Source: Blastomussa wellsi
Lineage: Eukaryota > Cnidaria > Anthozoa > Scleractinia > Plerogyridae
NCBI GenBank assembly: GCA_947652115.1
Contig: OX393562.1
Coordinates: 13,436,573-13,500,572 of the forward strand
DNA: 64,000 bases
Reading direction: 5' to 3'
Shown: positions 10,683-21,330 of the stretch, piece by piece
How positions within the stretch are numbered: position 1 is the first letter of the stretch
How the letters are laid out: the number at the start of each line of letters is the position of its first letter
Translations under genes and position numbers: made by a program
The notes under the pieces: generated by a model
Database searches by the model: none
Told to the model about the DNA's origin: nothing
The model's input: the letters and a program-made list of their open reading frames with translations, nothing else

Positions 10683-11215
10683 GGTTGCGAGGCAAGAACC
10701 ATGAAGACTTTCCCCGACTCAAAACAAGCGATGCGAGGGGTCTTCATCGCAGGCTAGCTGGATTCCACGAGTAAATTCACGAAACGATTAGCTGACATGA
10801 AGTGTTCCCCGGCCGCAAAACAAACGATGTTATGTAGGTTGGGAAGCAAGAACCATGAAGACTTTCCACGGCCTCAAAACGTATGATGCTAGCTGAAGTC
10901 GACAATTAAATTCGCAGAACGATTCGCTGAAGTAAACAAGAACCATGAAGACTTCTCCGGCCGCAAAACAAACGATGTTATGTAGATTGCGAAGCAAGAA
11001 CCATGAAGACTTTCCACGGCCTCAAAGCACGGCCTCAAAACGTATGATGCTAGCTGAAGTCGACAATTAAATTCGCAGAACGATTCGCTGAAGTAAACAA
11101 GAACCATGAAGACTTCTCCGGCCGCAAAACAAACGATGTTATGTAGATTGCGAAGCAAGAACCATGAAGACTTTCCACGGCCTCAAAGCATATGCAAGTT
11201 CACGAGTAAATTTGC
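10683..11215. repeat. ~161-bp composite tandem repeat
   Basis: The phrase AAGAACCATGAAGACTT recurs at least six times, in two alternating contexts (TTCCACGGCC and TCTCCGGCCG). The segment starting GTATGATGCTAGC at 10881 reappears at 11042, giving a 161-bp period. About three periods are present, the first more diverged. The short open frame across it on the minus strand is a by-product. It lies directly upstream of the Helitron-like coding region. Confidence 0.85.
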
Positions 11216-13250
11216 AGAACGATTCGCTAAAGGAATAGAGTAAGCTCAAAATTTAAAAAGTCACCGTAGATCGTCCAAATAGCCAGCCGAGTTCAAAACA
11301 CAACCTCGTTCCCAGGGTCTCTCCCTTGGAATTAGAGCCCGCGATACATGGCGATAGTACTTGAACGATACAAATTGTGCACTAGTCAGCGGCATTAAAA
11401 AAAAAGTTTACGGGAAATGAGTGAGCGAGTGAAATTAGCATATTTGGAACCACTATACTCGTTTCATTCCATTCACGAGTAAAAAGGGTAAAAAAATATA
11501 GGTCACCATACTCGTTTACGCGAAAACGACGATTTATCTCCTTCACGAGCAAAGCCGTAAATAAAACGCCGCAGTTTTCTTTAGGTGCGCGCGCTGATGA
11601 CGCAATAAATCGTGCGCAGTAAGGATGCGCAATGCAATACAGGGGAATGACCTTAAATTATGTACAGTGAGATGCGAAATTGCAAAACTATGGAATCACC
11701 GCAAGGTGGTCCCGTAAGGGAGAACCCCAACTACAAGGCGGGTGCTAGGGATGACTTCTAACCATAATATCTTGGGTTCCCTTTCGATCATGGGATTAAT
11801 TTTTGCCACACATGTTCTGTTGGAGGCTGATTTTCACTTTTGGTAGTTGGGGTCATATTTGGAAAGTCACGTGATTAGAACACAGAAACGCTAAAAACTC
11901 GCACAGGTAATATTTTTCTCGGATGAAGCCAAAGCCAATGGATAAAGTGCATTCAGATTCAAAATCTGGATATTCTCGTTAGTTAAAAATATGCGACGTC
12001 ATAAACGTTTGCCACGTCATAACTTTTCAGTATTATAAATGTAAACAAAAGAGATTAAACTACTTTTTATTCATAGGTTAAACTAGTAAAATGATTTAAG
12101 ATGGCGCTATATTCAAAGTAGCAAAAATAACAATTTTACCAACTGATGGAAGATTCAAGATGAAAAAGCAGACAAAAAGCAGATGTTAACTAAACCTACA
12201 CACACATGCACAACCGAATAAGCATACATAGTGACACAGCCAAATTCAAGCCCATCTCGTCCCCAGAGCTCCCATTTTCTTTTAGGGGTATGATAATGAT
12301 TCAAGATCTGGAGAAGACTTCAAAATATTTGCATGTTAATTTATCCTAGTTTTAAAGACTATTCTTATCACAAAAAATAAATGTTTTACGAAATGAAACT
12401 CCAAAGCAGAAAAGTGATGCCTGTGAAAAGGCGTCACTAATCGTGTTCCATTATCCCGCTGTTCGGTTTGGAATTTAGCATAAATTATACTTAGTATTCA
12501 AGAGTCGTTTGCAAAATAAAATCAAATTAGTTAAGAGAGTTTAATCAGCCAATCAGGGTTGATTCTAACAATGCTTACTGTCAAAGAAACCAATTAGTGT
12601 GGCCCCCAGAATCTGGAGAAAGAGCAGGATACTGGAACATGATTAGCAATGCCATTTTGCAGATTTTACCACTAATAAAGTCAGTGATATTAGACCCTTG
12701 GAATCAAACTCCTACAAGCAGTTAATAGGCTTCTGTCAATAAAACTTATCAATAACCTTACACGGAAGGCATTTATTTAATGAAACCCTTCAAAGGCGTT
12801 AAAATAAAACCTCTCAAAATAACTTGTCATTACAAGGTTAGATTTATGGAAGCCTATTGCCAACAGGAGTTTTGATTGAAAGGGTCACGTATCACAGAAT
12901 TTGATTGTAACAAAGCCTTCAATAGAGAACTACTGCTTAGCTACATTCTTGAACTGCATTAGAACTGCATCATTAGAACTGCAACCGTGGGTTGGAAATC
13001 CCATAAAAGCATAGATTTTCACGATTTCTCCGAAGTTTTAGTTTCAATTGAGGAAACATATCAAACACTCAAGAGAGTGTTTCATCACATTTCCAAACAC
13101 CAACAATACTTCTTTTCAACTCTTCTTGGTGTTTCTCAAAAACTTCACTATAGAGGAATTCAGCCCTAAAAACATTTAAAGATGACAAAATGAAATAGTA
13201 AATTTTTCAACCTCTTTCTCTATGTATATATCAGTAGGAACTCAGCTGTG
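11216..13250. other. non-coding stretch with a decayed MITE relic
   Basis: No gene recognised. About 12540-12665 matches parts of the element at 62743-63739 in both its left internal segment (reverse complement of the CAATCAGGATTGATTC region) and its right segment (GCAGGATACTGGAACA). This is therefore a shortened, degenerate relative whose terminal repeats have decayed. About 11580-11655 shares GCGCGCGCTGATGACGC-like sequence with 3775-3815. Confidence 0.5.
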
Positions 13251-13587
13251 TTCTACTGGGACCGAACACAAGCCAACTTAGTATTTATTTGATTTATGCA
13301 AATAATTAAAAGTTTCACCCATGAATGAAACTGCAGACAGTTGAATTTTCGCCAGCAAAGAACATCGCTTAGTCTAATGGCACCGCTGACTTCTCGTTGA
13401 CAGATACTTAAATTAGGGGGTGGCAGACGACTTGTCAAATAAATGTATCGGACATTCTTCCAGCTGCCGCAAAAAATAAGAAGGCCTGATAGCAGGTTAT
13501 ATTTTATGCCACAATCTTGTTGAATACATTAATAGGGTTCCACTATAGGTAACAGGACAATAGCTCAATTCACTAATTAAATAACCC

Positions 13588-15282
13588 TTATTTCATATGA
13601 TTATTGTAGTGTTCAAGAAGTAGGGCTTGGCTACCTAACTCCTCTTGACAAATCCAACATTCAAAGTAGCCTTGCTCAAGTTGTCGAAAGTTGGGTGTTA
13701 TGGTACTTCCATCACAGACTTGTTGAGTGCTACAGTTTGCGCTGATATGGTCTAAATTAATGGCATTCTCATTGCTTTGTGTGTGATTAAAAAGCTTTTC
13801 TCTTGTGTGGGATTTTTCATGTCTTTTAACATGTTCTCCTTGGCTAAAATGCTTAACATGCACTTTTCTTTCAGAAAGCTTCTGCCCTGTGTGTAATCTT
13901 TGATGCCTTTTTAAATTCTTTAGTTGATTAAAATGTTTTCCACACTGACTGCATTCAAAACGCTTTTCGCCTGTGTGAACTCTTTCATGGCTCTGCAAAT
14001 CTCCCCCAACTCTAAAACTCTTGCCACATTGCTTGCATACATATGGTTTTTCCCCGGTATGAATTTTTTCATGCATTTTCAAAGTTGATGCCTGGCCAAA
14101 ACACTTTCCACACTGTTTGCATTCATAAGGCTTCTGCCCTGTGTGTTTTCTTTCATGGCATCTTAAACTCCCAGGTTGTTTAAAACACTTTCCACACTCA
14201 CTGCATTCAAAAGGCTTTTCGCTTGTGTGGACTCTTTCATGGTTCCGCAGATCTCCTCCAAGCCTAAAACTCTTGCCACACTTCTTACATACATAAGGTT
14301 TCTCACCAGTATGAATTGTTTCATGTCTTCTCAAATAAAATCCTCGGGCAAAACACTTTCCACACTGTTTGCATTCATGAGGTTTCTGCCCTGTGTGTAA
14401 TATTTGATGACTTTTTAAAATCCATGGGTCATGAAAACACTTCCCACACTGTCTACATTCAAAAGGCTTTTCACCTGTGTGGACTCTTTCATGTCTCCGC
14501 AAATCTCCTCCACGTTTAAAGCTCTTGCCACATTGTTCGCATACATATGGTCTTACATCAGTATGAATTCTTTCGTGGAGTCTTAAATTTGCTACTTCAA
14601 AAAAACAATTTCCACACTGTTTGCATTCATAAGTTTTTACACCTGTGTGGACCCTTTCATGAGACAACAAAGCTGCTGGGTAGTTAAAAGACTTTTCACA
14701 CTGTTTGCATTTATAAGGCTTCTCCCCTGTATGGACCGTTTCGTGAGTCCTCAAGTGGTATGCACGGCTAAAACATCTGCCACACTGTTTGCATTCATAA
14801 GGCTTTTCACCCGTGTGAGTTCTTTCATGTAACTGTAGATGCTCAGCACGTCTAAAACACTTGCCACATTGTTGACACTCATAAGGCTTGTCACCTGTGT
14901 GAATTCGTCCATGCTCCTGCAAATATCTTTTAAGTTTAAAGCACTTGCCACACTGCTTACATTGATGAGGCTTCTCATCAGTATGAATCCTTTCATGAAC
15001 CATCAGCCTCGATTTGTCAGGAAAGCATTTTCTGCACTGTTTACATTCCAAAGGTTTCTCACCTGTGTGGATCCTTTCATGAGTCCTCAAATGTGATATT
15101 TGGCCAAAGCACTTGCCACATTGTTTGCATTCATAAGGCTTCTCACCCGTATGGACTCTTTCGTGAGTCCTCAACTTTGATGGCCCATTAAAAAACTTTC
15201 CACACTGTTTACATTCATGGCGTTTCTCTCCAATGTGTAATGTTTGACGTGCTCTCAGTCCAGACATTCCTGGAAACAACAT
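13588..15282 (-). CDS. C2H2 zinc-finger protein, terminal exon (16 intact fingers)
   Basis: A 564-aa frame made of tandem C2H2 fingers joined by TGEKP/TGQKP linkers. Sixteen fingers keep C-x2-C-x12-H-x3-H from about residue 17 onward. A seventeenth has lost its Cys pair (LSERKVHVKHF). A separate C-terminal finger (CWICQEELG...EHYNNH) ends the protein, and the same C-terminal finger is found in the exons at 39.4 and 25.7 kb. Such proteins normally bind DNA in the nucleus; no KRAB, SCAN or BTB domain is seen. Fingers 9-11, 12-14 and 15-16 form a repeating three-finger block with a GGDL helix in every third finger. The nominal start codon spans TTTCCAG followed by GAATG, a good splice acceptor at 15270, so this is probably a 3' exon and the upstream exons are not identified. 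The frame is intact, unlike the two related loci in the window. Confidence 0.85.
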   Translation of the reverse strand: MLFPGMSGLRARQTLHIGEKRHECKQCGKFFNGPSKLRTHERVHTGEKPYECKQCGKCFGQISHLRTHERIHTGEKPLECKQCRKCFPDKSRLMVHERIHTDEKPHQCKQCGKCFKLKRYLQEHGRIHTGDKPYECQQCGKCFRRAEHLQLHERTHTGEKPYECKQCGRCFSRAYHLRTHETVHTGEKPYKCKQCEKSFNYPAALLSHERVHTGVKTYECKQCGNCFFEVANLRLHERIHTDVRPYVCEQCGKSFKRGGDLRRHERVHTGEKPFECRQCGKCFHDPWILKSHQILHTGQKPHECKQCGKCFARGFYLRRHETIHTGEKPYVCKKCGKSFRLGGDLRNHERVHTSEKPFECSECGKCFKQPGSLRCHERKHTGQKPYECKQCGKCFGQASTLKMHEKIHTGEKPYVCKQCGKSFRVGGDLQSHERVHTGEKRFECSQCGKHFNQLKNLKRHQRLHTGQKLSERKVHVKHFSQGEHVKRHEKSHTREKLFNHTQSNENAINLDHISANCSTQQVCDGSTITPNFRQLEQGYFECWICQEELGSQALLLEHYNNHMK

Positions 15283-15285
15283 TTA
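15270..15285 (-). promoter_or_regulatory. predicted splice acceptor of the zinc-finger exon
   Basis: On the minus strand, TTGTTTCCAG precedes GAATGTCTGG at 15269, a pyrimidine-biased tract with AG. The related zinc-finger exon near 40.18 kb begins after a similar TTTTTATTTCCAG, which supports a conserved intron/exon border rather than a true initiator Met at 15282. Confidence 0.6.
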
Positions 15286-15304
15286 AGAAAAGGATCCTAA
15301 CCTC

Positions 15305-15510
15305 TTACATGTACTAACTGAGCGCGAGGGCTGTACTGGGAAATATTGGCCTGAGGTCATGGCCAATATTCCCCCAGTACAGCTCGAGCAAGCTTGGTTA
15401 GTAAGTAGTTTATTATATAGCACACAGGTCATGCATGCTTGTTAAAAAGCAATTTTAGTGACTTGACTTGAGTTTAGAAGTTTTCCGCCATAACATGTTT
15501 TGCCAGGAAC
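15305..15510 (+). repeat. hairpin-bearing dispersed repeat, copy 1
   Basis: It contains the inverted pair GGCTGTACTGGGAAATATTGGCC and GGCCAATATTCCCCCAGTACAGC around 15328-15384, then TTAGTAAG and a 100-bp tail. The same parts in the same relative order occur in reverse orientation at 40516-40761 (CATGTTATGGTGGAAAATTA, TTAACAAGCAT, TTACTAACC, AATATTGGCCC). Two copies share hairpin and tail, so it is an interspersed element. It lies less than 50 bp upstream of the zinc-finger exon. Confidence 0.8.
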
Positions 15511-15929
15511 AACTCAGAAAGAACACGCTAGCACGATTTTGAAAACTTTTTTCTTTAAATTAGAGTATTCTTGTTGCAAGTTTCAAATTATCCAACTTTA
15601 GAAAAAATATGTGGCTTAGGACTGTTTCTATAAAACGGTTCATAGGGCAAAATCCCGACAAGGAAAGAGCCAATCAATCGGATTTTCCCTGCCATATAAT
15701 CAAAAGTATTACTTAACATCCTACAGGTGTTTACTTCCTCATTACGTATATACAATAACATTCCAGAAATAAGCCTCACCGAGAATTGGTTCCCCAAATA
15801 AATAATTAAACACCCTCCAAAAGTATGACTTCTAGTTAGTTATAGCACTTAAAGAGACATGATTTTCCTGAGAGGATTTTAGTTTTTGTATAAAAGCTTG
15901 TGTTCTAAGCTCAGAGCTTAACTACTGAG

Positions 15930-16345
15930 CTTTGTGCTACAACGGCCACTATGAGCATAGAGTGGCTGTCAAGGGGGCAATGTTCGCTTTTCCCACTTTC
16001 TTTTTTGTGTTCTTTGTTGGTAGAGCGCCAGACTACCGTGCGGGAGATAAAACCGTAGGTCCCATCTCCTGCATCTTCAATGTTACGGGTCAGCAAGGGA
16101 CGTTAAAGAACCCACACACTAATCGTAAAGAGTAGGGCACGGAGTTCCCGGTGCTGTGGTCTGGTCTGTTTGCATAATGTACTCATGGGTTTGGTGGGTT
16201 GGGTGAGGTCATGAATGGACTGATAGCGGCTGCCATAGGCGCCTTAACATGCTGATGTCCGATCTCACCCTGACTAGAAATGTAAAGCGCATTGAAACAT
16301 GTATATGAAAATGCGCTATATAAATCCATTATAAATCCATTATAA
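15930..16345 (+). repeat. dispersed non-coding repeat, copy 1
   Basis: This shares, in opposite orientation, the block at 61500-61920: GGTCTGGTCTGTT, ACTCTTTACGATTAA, GGTCCC-TCTCCTGC-TC and the GCGCTATATAAATCCATT-type end. The tail with repeated ATAAATCCATT suggests a retroposed short element. Boundaries are approximate and there is no coding potential. Confidence 0.7.
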
Positions 16346-16574
16346 ACATGGCAGCCAAAAATCAAAAAAAACATCTGGCACTCACTTTTGCTATACACAT
16401 AAATATCTTTCCTAATGCTGAGACCGTTTAAACTGCAAAAAGACCTTTTCTTAGAGCACGACAGCTTTGCCACTGCGCCATCCTAGTGTCATGCAAGGCG
16501 GAAATTTAAAAAACTCAACATGCTCTATTTCAAACACCAAGGATACTATCTAGCTGCATTTTCTAGTGTGTTGG

Positions 16575-16790
16575 AGATGTGGTGGTTTAGTGGATTTCAC
16601 GCTGAATTTCAGATCTAACAGTCAGAGTTGAAACCTTGGCCAAGGCACTGCGTTGTGTTCTTAGGAAAGGCACTTAACTCTCACAGAGCCTCCCTCCGCC
16701 CAGGTGTACAAATGGGTAACTGGCAAAATATTGCTGTGGATGTGCATCACATCCAGGGGGTTGTAGAGATGCTCCTAGTTACTTCATGCT
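16575..16790 (+). mobile_element. SINE copy 1 (tRNA-like head partly decayed)
   Basis: This belongs to the same family as 32466-32765: GCACTGCGTTGTGTTCTT, AGGCACTTAACTCTC, CCCAGGTGTACAAATGGGTA and the TTCATGCTACA tail. The head still reads GTGGTTTAGTGG. Its tail runs straight into the 23-bp minisatellite. Other copies are at 17276-17460, 18285-18575, 24660-24980, 32466-32765 and 40981-41213. Confidence 0.8.
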
Positions 16791-17115
16791 ACAACTCCTA
16801 GTCGCTTCATGCTACAACTCCTAGTCGCTTCATGCTACAACTCCTAGTCGCTTCATGCTACAACTCCTAGTCGCTTCATGCTACAACTCCTAGTCGCTTC
16901 ATGCTACAACTCCTAGTCGCTTCATGCTACAATGCCTAGTTGCTTCATGCTACAACTCCTAGTCGCTTCATGCTACAACTCCTAGTTGCTTCATGCTACA
17001 ACTCCTAGTCGCTTCATGCTACAACTCCTGGTTGCTTCATGCTACAACTCCTAGTCGCTTCATGCTACAACTCCTAGTCGCTTCATGCTACAACGCCTAG
17101 TCGCTTCATGCTATG
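16779..17115 (+). repeat. 23-bp minisatellite, array 1
   Basis: About 14 copies of CTACAACTCCTAGTCGCTTCATG with scattered C/T variants. The unit is homologous to the SINE 3' segment (compare TCCTAGCCGCTTAATGCTACA at 24925-24945), so the array arose by expansion of the SINE tail. Confidence 0.9.
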
Positions 17116-17449
17116 ACTATTAGCACTTAATGCTATTGCTCCGAAAGTTGAGTCATACATTAGCAGTCTTTCAAAACAACTTTAAGTGTAGTTAACTGTC
17201 TTTTTGTTGGACTGGAGGCAATAATTTTATGTCTTGCGACCTTTTACAGACAATTAGACAAGAGTAAGGTGTCCATTTCAGATCTAACAGTCAGAGTTGA
17301 AACCTTGGCCAAGGCACTGCGTTGTGTTCTTAGGAAAGGCACTTAACTCTCACAGAGCCTCCCTCCGCCCAGGTGTACAAATGGGTAACTGGCAAAATAT
17401 TGCTGTGGATGTGCATCACATCCAGGGGGTTGTAGAGATGCTCCTAGTT

Positions 17450-17840
17450 ACTTCATGCTACTACCTGTCACTTCATGCTATGATTCCTAGTTGCTTCATG
17501 CTACAACTCCTAGTCGTTCCATGCTACAACTCCTAGTCGCTCCATGCTACAACTCCTAGTCGTTCCATGCTACAACTCCTAGTCGCTCCATGCTACAACT
17601 CCTAGTTGCTTCATGCTACAACTCCTAGTCACTTCATGCTACAACTCCTAGTCGCTACAATGCCTAGTTGCTTCATGCTACAACTCCTAGTCGCTCCATG
17701 CTACAACTCCTAGTCGCTTCATGCTACAACTCCTAGTCGCTTCATGCTACAACTCCTGGTTGCTTCATGCTACAACTCCTAGTCGCTTCATGCTACAACT
17801 CCTAGTCGCTTCATGCTACAACGCCTAGTCGCTTCATGCT
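17450..17840 (+). repeat. 23-bp minisatellite, array 2
   Basis: Same unit as array 1, about 16 copies, with extra CGTTCCATG and CGCTCCATG variants and one shortened copy near 17650. It sits in the second unit of the segmental duplication. Confidence 0.9.
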
Positions 17841-18284
17841 ATGACTATTAGCACTTAATGCTATTGCTCCGAAAGTTGAGTCATACATTAGCAGTCTTTC
17901 AAAACAACTTTAAGTGTAGTTAACTGTCTTTTTGTTGGACTGGAGGCAATAATTTTATGTCTTGCGACCTTTTACAGACAATTAGACAAGAGTAAGGTGT
18001 CCATTTTTTCTGCAAACATAGGAATACTGTATCCAATTTCAAGGACTTTTCAAGAATCATTAAAAAATTCAAGGACTTTTACAAGATGGAAGTCAAAATT
18101 TGAGAGCTTTTTAAGATTGTGCGAGCCATGTAGTCGCTTCATGCCTCGATTCCTAGCCGCTTCATGCTACGGAAACCAGTATAAGCTTGCAGACTTTAGC
18201 TTACATTCTATTCTAAATACATGTAGTTCTCCCTAGTGAAACAGCCCCACTTGAATTAAGATGTACCCTCACTTTTTGAAGGGA

Positions 18285-18580
18285 GACATGAAGGCCTAAT
18301 GGTTAAGTGCACTGGACTCTGGATCAGAGAATCCGAGTTTGAGCCCTGGCTGGGGTACTGCCTTCTGTTCTTGGGCAAGACGCTTAACTATCACCGTGCC
18401 TCTCTCCACCCAGGTGTATAAATAGGTACTGGTGAGATAATGCTGGGGGTAACCCTGAGATGGATTAGCATCCCATACAGGATGGAATAGAAATACTCAC
18501 TGTCACTTCATGTTCAAGAAACTGGGATAAACTCTTGCCTGATTGGCCACTAGGCTCGACACAGACTTTACCTACCTATC
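18285..18580 (+). mobile_element. tRNA-derived SINE, full-length-like copy
   Basis: A head resembling a tRNA promoter (A box GGCCTAATGGTTAAGTGC, B-box-like GAGTTTGAGCCC) is followed by the family body (CTGTTCTTGGGCAAGACGCTTAAC, CCCAGGTGTATAAATAGGTA) and the tail GATTGGCCACTAGGC-GACTTTACCTACC. Transcription would be by RNA polymerase III from the internal promoter if the boxes still work. Confidence 0.8.
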
Positions 18581-18611
18581 TCACTTTACAAAAGTAACCT
18601 AATATTAACTG

Positions 18612-18800
18612 TCATCAGCACCAGTATTTGGCATAATTTTGCACCGGTATTTGCGGAGGTCACGGTGAGAATCGCATTGAAGCTCTGATTTACATTTTTT
18701 CAGGCTTCTTCTTTCCAAGTTCTTAAATTGGAAATTCACTGTGATGATCATTCTTCACTTTCATCTACATCCACAGTTCAAATATAAATTATTTCATATA
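18612..18800 (+). mobile_element. tRNA-Thr-like SINE, 5'-truncated copy
   Basis: This aligns to the copy at 18857-19010: TTGCACCGGTATTTGCGGAGGTCACGG, then GGCTTCTTCTTTC, TTAAATTGGAAATTCACTG and GATCATTCTTCACTTTCA. It lacks the first ~30 bases of the tRNA-like head. Confidence 0.75.
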
Positions 18801-18856
18801 TACCTTTCACATCATGGGAAAATATGAACTTAATAAATTGACCTCGCTCCCAATGT

Positions 18857-19012
18857 GTGGCTTCATAGCTCAGTTGGTAGAGCATTGCACCGTTATCCGC
18901 GGAGGTCACGGGTTCAAATACAGTTGAAGCCCTGAGTTTTTCAAGCTTCTTCTTTCAAATTACTTAAATTGGAAATTCACTGCAATGATCATTCTTCACT
19001 TTCAGTATGAAT
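18857..19012 (+). mobile_element. tRNA-Thr-like SINE copy
   Basis: The 73-base head at 18859-18931 folds as a tRNA for acceptor, D and T arms but not for the anticodon stem. It is followed by the family body shared with 18612-18800. The two copies lie head to tail about 240 bp apart. Confidence 0.8.
18859..18931 (+). pseudogene. tRNA-like sequence (SINE head), not a functional tRNA
   Basis: The 7-bp acceptor stem is perfect (GGCTTCA with TGAAGCC), the D arm is GCTC...GAGC, and the T arm is GGGTTCAAATACAG. The anticodon region TTGCACCGTTATCCGCG cannot form a 5-bp stem. From the loop shape the parent was probably tRNA-Thr. It is part of a repeat, so a pseudo-tRNA is the best reading. Confidence 0.7.
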
Positions 19013-20160
19013 ATACTTAACACTTTTACAAAATGAGTAGATGAAGCTCATAATCACCTCTCTGTAGCTCTTAAAAATAGAAGTTGAATATTTTGTTACC
19101 ACTACCCCTTCCCAGAAAAAAAAATAATGAAGTATTGTTTGCAGGAAACAGACTTTTGTCTTAAAATAATCTATCTGAATGTGTGTTGTGTGTCGGAAAT
19201 GTTGCGTAAGGAGCCTGGCACCAAGTTTATGGACAAAAGGTACAGAAATTTCCGGAAATTCCAGTCAACCCGGGGAAAAGGTAATACCATTTATACGGTA
19301 ATACCAGTTCCATTTGAAATTCATCCTGGAATAACCAGATTTTCTGTGCAAATGGTAAGTGCTCCAGGACAGCGACAGAACGAGTGTGACACCTAAATGT
19401 CTAAATTTAATTAATTGGTGGTTTGACTTGAAGCCAGGGAGTCTGCAAGCATTTAGAAAATCTAAATGCTTGCAGAACCCTGTTAATATGGGGTATGACC
19501 CTGCACTCATGAAGGAATCGACCATTGGGTGCAGTTGAGGCAATATAATTTTCCACAACAAATATAATTAGGGTAGCACATTTGCTTAACGTGAATTTGC
19601 ATCTGATGAATAAAGCTGTAGTAACATGAGCAACACAAGTCATATTTTACTTTCAGAGTCATGACGGTGAAAACTTCCAAGGAACTTCAATTTCAAACTC
19701 GAAAAAAATAGCCACATATTGTCAAAGTTTTAAATTTCGATTTCCTCCAAAGAAGTAGTGAATGTACAGATTGCGAATATAAAAGAAACAGACGAGACAT
19801 CAGAACAGTGATGTAAAGGAATGCGCTATCGATTTCATCGGGTGCGATTGCTAGCTGTTCTATCGTTTTAAGTATCCTAGCACTCAATTAAATCTTCTTT
19901 GTCTCTAAAGGCGTCGTTATCTTACCTTCACAACATGAATCCTTCGCAGCTCACTCGATACACAACCTTTCGCGCTTCTTTGCTACTTTCGTGCTATCTC
20001 CAGTCCCCTCGCAAAAGAAAGTTGTCTGTCTTATCTGGATTGGACTTCGGGAATCTGAAGGAAAATAACTTTTTGAAAAATTGAAGTTTGCACAGTTTTT
20101 GAATCGCAACGTTAAAGGAGCTAAGTCATGGTTTGCAAATTTTTCAAACTCGTCATTTGT
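19012..20160. other. non-coding stretch
   Basis: No domain or repeat family recognised apart from the hairpin at 19443-19475. Confidence 0.5.
19443..19475. repeat. perfect 15-bp stem, 3-base loop hairpin
   Basis: CTGCAAGCATTTAGA at 19443-19457, loop AAA, then the exact reverse complement at 19461-19475. No target duplication or coding context is visible. Confidence 0.85.
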
Positions 20161-20169
20161 AATCTGTCT

Positions 20170-20428
20170 CAATCTTCTCCATCCTTAATCCAGCCTTAAC
20201 CATTCTTGCCTTAACCATTCTTGTTCCGTTTTGAATAGAGGGGGTAAGTTTCTGAAGAAACTGTGGTGCTGCGTCGGTGGGAAGTATAACAATATAATTG
20301 GTTTTATCAGCTGGGTTGATACTGTGAATTGGCCACCGTAAAGAGATTCGAGAGCTCACGTTTCGAGCCCTAGCCCTTGGAGCTTCGCTATTGGTTGGTG
20401 CCTGGTAACGTGAAAACAACGGAATAAA
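20170..20428 (-). mobile_element. Penelope-like element 3' region / terminal repeat
   Basis: This lies directly downstream of the GIY-YIG coding stop and shares blocks with 25031-25295: TTTTATC-RCTGGGTTGAT, TGGCCACCGTAAAGAGATTC, ACGTTTCGAGC, and GAATAGAGGGGGTAAGTTTCT. Shared segments in different order at two places fit the pseudo-LTR structure of Penelope-like elements. Confidence 0.6.
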
Positions 20429-20760
20429 TTAGTTGAATGAAAAGCGTTCGTTGATACCGTGAGGATTAAGAGTGCCGATTTGAAAAATAAATTTTTGTTC
20501 TAGAGTTTTGCGGCTTTCCGTGCTTCCTTGGTGAAGGGAAAGGCAGCAGACTGCCATATGTTTCTTAGAATGATTTGGGAGATTGAAGTGTCTCGCGACC
20601 GCTTTAGATGCATTTTTGTCGCCTTTCTCTACGTCCCGAAGGTGTTCACGGAATCGGTCGCCTAGTCGTTTCCCTGTTTCGCCGATGTATAACTTTTTGC
20701 AAAGAGTGCAAGTTATGCAGTAGATGACATTAGCTGAGGTACAGGTGAAATGATCAGTGA
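20429..20760 (-). pseudogene. Penelope-like element GIY-YIG endonuclease fragment
   Basis: An ATG-less open frame of about 108 codons ends at TAA (20429-20431). It opens with VIYCITCTLCKKLYIGETGK, in which the paired Cys and the LYIGETG strand are the GIY-YIG signature. Then come RLGDRFREHLRD (catalytic-helix Arg), HFNLPNHS, and a final EQKFIFQIGTLNPHGIN. This layout is typical of the C-terminal endonuclease of Penelope-like retroelements, where it nicks target DNA. The upstream reverse transcriptase is missing, and the plus-strand neighbour beyond 20760 is unrelated, so this is a 5'-truncated copy. The frame itself contains no stop. Confidence 0.85.
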
Positions 20761-20884
20761 TCGTTGTGGTGGCCAGGATTTTTCAAAGGGGGGTCCCACC
20801 CATTGTGCTCACCAGTTTGTCATGTCAACCTCCACACTGTTTCACTCGTTTACTTAAAAAAATATCTCAAAAAAAGGGGACTAG

Positions 20885-21051
20885 CATACCTGCCAACCCC
20901 CAGAGTACAAAAATCGGAACACGTCTAGAAATCTTTGCATTTCCGATCGAAAACAGCTCAAACAAGAGCAAATAAGAGAACTAAATCCAACCGGAAGAAT
21001 TGATGAAAAATTTAGAGACTCCCGGGAAAACTGAGAGAGTTGCCAGGTATG
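20885..21051. mobile_element. 167-bp MITE, CATACCTGCCAAC termini
   Basis: CATACCTGCCAACCC at the left and GTTGCCAGGTATG at the right form terminal inverted repeats. The same terminus (CAGACCTGCCAACTC) bounds the element into which the BEL retrotransposon inserted at 45-53 kb, so this is a family member. No coding capacity; TSD not resolved. Confidence 0.75.
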
Positions 21052-21330
21052 GTTTTCTCTAGGGGGTGGGATTGTGATCTCCTTGGTATTGTTTTGTGTA
21101 TTTTATTCTTTTTGTTATAAGTTCAACAAAAAATTTCATGATCGGTTATTATTATTTTACATAAAAAACCGCTTAAACACACAAACAGCAGAGACTAGTG
21201 TAAATAAATATCTACATGCACTTTCACAAAAGAAAGAGTTAACTAAGGCAAGGCAGAAGTTTGTTCCATTTTTTGTAATGTTTTGTAAGTTTATTTCTAG
21301 CAGCTGCAATTTTCTGTTCAATCTGGTAAA

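Larger units (their letters stand above)
16607..18005 (+). repeat. tandem segmental duplication (669 bp and ~730 bp units)
   Basis: Unit 1 begins TTTCAGATCTAACAG at 16607 and unit 2 at 17276. Each holds a SINE body, a 23-bp minisatellite, and the same 170-bp 3' flank (GCACTTAATGCTATTGC to AAGAGTAAGGTGTCC). The units differ mainly in minisatellite copy number and order, so the duplication happened after the minisatellite had formed. Confidence 0.9.

Noticed and set aside
16779..17115. CRISPR-like array (regular short repeats)
   Set aside because: Units are contiguous without unique spacers and derive from a SINE tail in a eukaryotic genome.
18859..18931. Functional tRNA
   Set aside because: Acceptor stem is perfect but the anticodon stem cannot pair and the sequence is the head of a multi-copy SINE.
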